A stretch of DNA of 64,000 nucleotides from Yamagishiella unicocca (lineage: Eukaryota > Chlorophyta > Chlorophyceae > Chlamydomonadales > Volvocaceae). How positions within the stretch are numbered: the stretch's first letter is position 1; the number at the start of each line of letters is the position of its first letter. Where the stretch lies: positions 496,001-560,000 of the forward strand of contig BDSL01000002.1 of NCBI GenBank assembly GCA_003116995.1. The letters run 5' to 3'. Positions 62,701 to 64,000 of this stretch are shown here, piece after piece. The position numbers and the translations under genes are program-made. Under the pieces are notes generated by a model. It made no database searches and was not told the origin of the DNA. It saw nothing but the letters and a program-made list of their open reading frames with translations.

Positions 62701-64000
62701 CCGGCCCGGGACGTCGCACTGGAGGTAAGGACGGGGAAATGGGCTCTCCACTGGCGACAGAAGGCGCCCCGGCAACAACTGCTCCAGTGTGCCGGCGGCA
62801 GGCTGCCAGGTTTGCGTGTCGATCATACGCGAAAGCCGATTTACATCCGCTAAGTTGGTGTAGACTGTGCAGAGGTGATGTTGGTGCCTGCCCAGGCGCG
62901 CCAAATCAACTACAGCGCCATTGCCAAAAGCACTGTCCCCTGTCGTGTCACCACTGACCTGAAGAAGGTAGCCGGGGAGCAAGCGGGGCTGCAGCCGCTG
63001 CAAGGCTCCGACTAGGCTCATCAGCACCGACGCCCCCGGCGCGGCCAACGAGTCAAGGTCTCCCACCACCAACCACTGGTGCGCTTTGCAGGCGCCCAAA
63101 TTGCGTAACATGGCCTCCGTGATGGGACCAGTGGCTGGCAGCTGCGTGAAGGGCCTTTTGGTGGCCATGGTCATGAGTTGCCCAGGATAGTCGATCTCCA
63201 GGCTGTGAAGTCGCTGCCGCAGCGTTTTGATAGCAGGCGCGGGCGGCGGCTCAATAACCATGTACTCACGCACCCGCCAACCTGCCCGGAGGCAGGCCTC
63301 AAGACCTGACGCATGCTGACCGTGTTCCACCACCACAATCCCCTCTGAAGTTGCTTTCTCCAGGAAATGATGTGACACCAGGCTGGTGTTCAGGGAGAGG
63401 GTGAGGTCGTCCAAGTCCGGGCTGCCCGCCCCGCGGGCAACCTGGGCTCGTGCTGGCTCGCATGACAAGGCGTTGAGTGCAACTCGATGCTCCCTTGCCA
63501 GGCGATTGGCCAACTGAATCAACCCTTTGGTGGCGACGGCGGACAGTGACGGCTGCTCCAGTGGGCACACCTCCGTCGCATCACCAATTGCACCATTGTG
63601 GCCTGCCAACAGCTCCTCGGCCGTCGGCAGCACCCCTCCTACGCCCGTCGCCAATACCGTGTGCAGACGATCATGCCGACCCCGCGCAGCCGTTAACAAC
63701 ACCTGCATGGTATCGCTGATGCTGGCCGCAATGCTGGTGGTGAGCACTCTCGGGTAAGGCACAAGCGTGGGCATCGGCGGTGCAGGGTCTGACTCCTCAT
63801 CCATCCGGGAGCCCGTGCCATCACGGTCGTCAGCGGGCGGCATGCGGCTGAGAGCGTCGGCGTTCTGATGCAGCGAGCCAGGACGGTGGCAGATGTCGAA
63901 GTCGTACTGGCTCATGATGAGGGCCCAGCGTGCGTACGTGCCGACACTGCCAGCGTTACTGTTCTCCATGAGCCACAACAACGGGGCATGATCCGTGACG
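59761..64000 (-). CDS. Ty3/gypsy polyprotein, 3' part: RNase H tail, C5-MTase-like, integrase, PHD, SAM-MTase-like
   Basis: The frame is open to the window edge, so gag, protease and most of the reverse transcriptase lie outside. Visible order, numbering from 63981: RNase H end (TDHAPLLWLM to NADALSR, to about 45); a C5-cytosine-methyltransferase-like module (about 210-500); integrase HHCC (about 640-690, HSKLGHFG...CKLCDQ) and catalytic core with CDLAG, TDRGTE and GASERI; a small SH3/chromo-like C-terminal part; a PHD finger (about 1005-1053, CEVCGF...CDGCGTGWHTHCL...CPEC); DGSTECMSLAELRKHL, perhaps Tudor-like; and a SAM-methyltransferase-like domain (about 1240-1400) with VLDPWSGTGTIARVF and YDAIVASPWF. 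Integrase D, D and E are present. The element inserts itself into host DNA; the extra domains may read or modify chromatin. Confidence 0.85.
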   Translation of the reverse strand, partial: VTDHAPLLWLMENSNAGSVGTYARWALIMSQYDFDICHRPGSLHQNADALSRMPPADDRDGTGSRMDEESDPAPPMPTLVPYPRVLTTSIAASISDTMQVLLTAARGRHDRLHTVLATGVGGVLPTAEELLAGHNGAIGDATEVCPLEQPSLSAVATKGLIQLANRLAREHRVALNALSCEPARAQVARGAGSPDLDDLTLSLNTSLVSHHFLEKATSEGIVVVEHGQHASGLEACLRAGWRVREYMVIEPPPAPAIKTLRQRLHSLEIDYPGQLMTMATKRPFTQLPATGPITEAMLRNLGACKAHQWLVVGDLDSLAAPGASVLMSLVGALQRLQPRLLPGYLLQVSGDTTGDSAFGNGAVVDLARLGRHQHHLCTVYTNLADVNRLSRMIDTQTWQPAAGTLEQLLPGRLLSPVESPFPRPYLQCDVPGRRPLVLPPGDVFSVMLPGPGGQAQLTPAELEGVLGLPGAATAGIDDALRRQVMARGVSLPAAAQIFAFAQALQRAFLTPHHMANLRPRYAIEPPAFPQGGEVSLDSADRPAAYLAMATRAAPALEHCTVLLAEVAATTDLQPSAELTDPWDDPQLHHLLRHGNFSKELPADEQRRVNKRARSYRLAGTTLHRIMPNGTAREVPEPGRRREIVEQTHSKLGHFGVRRTLGLLQTSFWWPGMTRDVSNVVGSCKLCDQVNTTSNVRPEELQPLPIRGPFYRWGCDLAGPFPTTARGNTMVMVCIEHFTKHVELIALPNKTANETGRAFLERVLSRFSAPAEVVTDRGTEWEGCFAALCEQCLIDHRRTSPNHPQADGASERIVQVLKRSLCKSCAAEGSARNWDDYLPWLTLGYNCSPQASTGFSPYVLLYGVEPVVPPALRQRFEAPLDVAQEAHFHQYLTLRAEAVRHMMPAAAGNLLIAQHRDKHRYARVRAGGYKPRFGRYEPGDYVYVVERNRRSTLQVPTRENVLRVIEVTAAGVATLRGRCSTERKENVTNLRPCHLPDLDPIEDPRLAVPSLNLACEVCGFPDKEEVMLLCDGCGTGWHTHCLKPPLKTVPAGAWVCPECITSGITAEQLSVKPLPEAAIPAPQIFLSADQRRRLAAASALDGRAVRRKYTDPVTLEDSVLGGEAHFLGQDARPKAYEVRYTDGSTECMSLAELRKHLAPEPAKDRGRRSSRTALAVSMESLPDKWDLGTVAGVRGALAKLMPHGEPSANLVGRLVNRVPAGPLFLQRAGQATPNQPECVSTITAELEPLLQVVDFSKCTGVLDPWSGTGTIARVFRQKGYMTYRNDVFEGHEAERHEDALQPGFYRRVQDVWSYDAIVASPWFAMLDLALPLAVSFAPVVAFHVPGHYVTDAHDVRRGYLQSLAKAGRLALIMGLPRGRMGKRCMWVVVFASRCLRKQMLRTSEAVDGPWVMM

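Overview
The window comes from the nuclear genome of a volvocine-type green alga (Chlamydomonas/Volvox relatives). This rests on GC-rich coding exons, many short introns with GTGAG/GTGCG donors, TGTAA polyadenylation-type motifs, long Ser-Pro hydroxyproline-type protein, and green-algal retroelements. I cannot name the species. All gene models were assembled by hand from reading frames plus splice sites, checking that every GT-AG junction keeps phase.

Layout: a small DUF3054 membrane protein (82-1308, +); an unrecognised Gly/Pro-rich protein (1622-2867, +); a 20-exon minus-strand gene of about 21 kb (25746 down to 4362) whose exons join without a phase conflict into about 5,252 residues; a gene-poor, lower-GC stretch with old retroelement ends (25747-30942); a possible Gln-rich protein (32486-30943, -); a 15-exon mitochondrial-type FAD glycerol-3-phosphate dehydrogenase (35223-42261, +); an F-box-like/ankyrin-repeat protein (46137-43910, -); a VTI1-type SNARE (49795-47161, -) with two alternative last exons; and then retroelements to the window end: an L1-like LINE with a tandemly repeated 3' side (about 49947-58878), an LTR-like or TIR-like block (58879-59503), and the 3' part of a Ty3/gypsy polyprotein (59761 to the right edge).

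The most striking object is the giant gene. It encodes a signal peptide, a plant-type leucine-rich-repeat head, about 1,250 residues of (Ser-Pro) hydroxyproline-type rod made from a 42-bp minisatellite, filamin-like and HYR/DUF5011-like Ig modules, the polycystin extracellular (TOP) domain, and a polycystin channel region with five visible membrane helices. It looks like a polycystin-1-like surface channel or tether with an algal cell-wall-type rod in place of PKD repeats. Second is the gypsy polyprotein, which carries a C5-methyltransferase-like module without the Pro-Cys motif, an integrase, a PHD finger and a second SAM-methyltransferase-like domain. Third is the VTI1 terminal-exon duplication, and fourth a family of short repeats that recurs near the 3' ends of introns in unrelated genes.

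The genes are individually transcribed eukaryotic units; I see no operon-like cooperation. The polycystin-like protein and the SNARE both belong to membrane or surface biology, but nothing in the sequence links them functionally.
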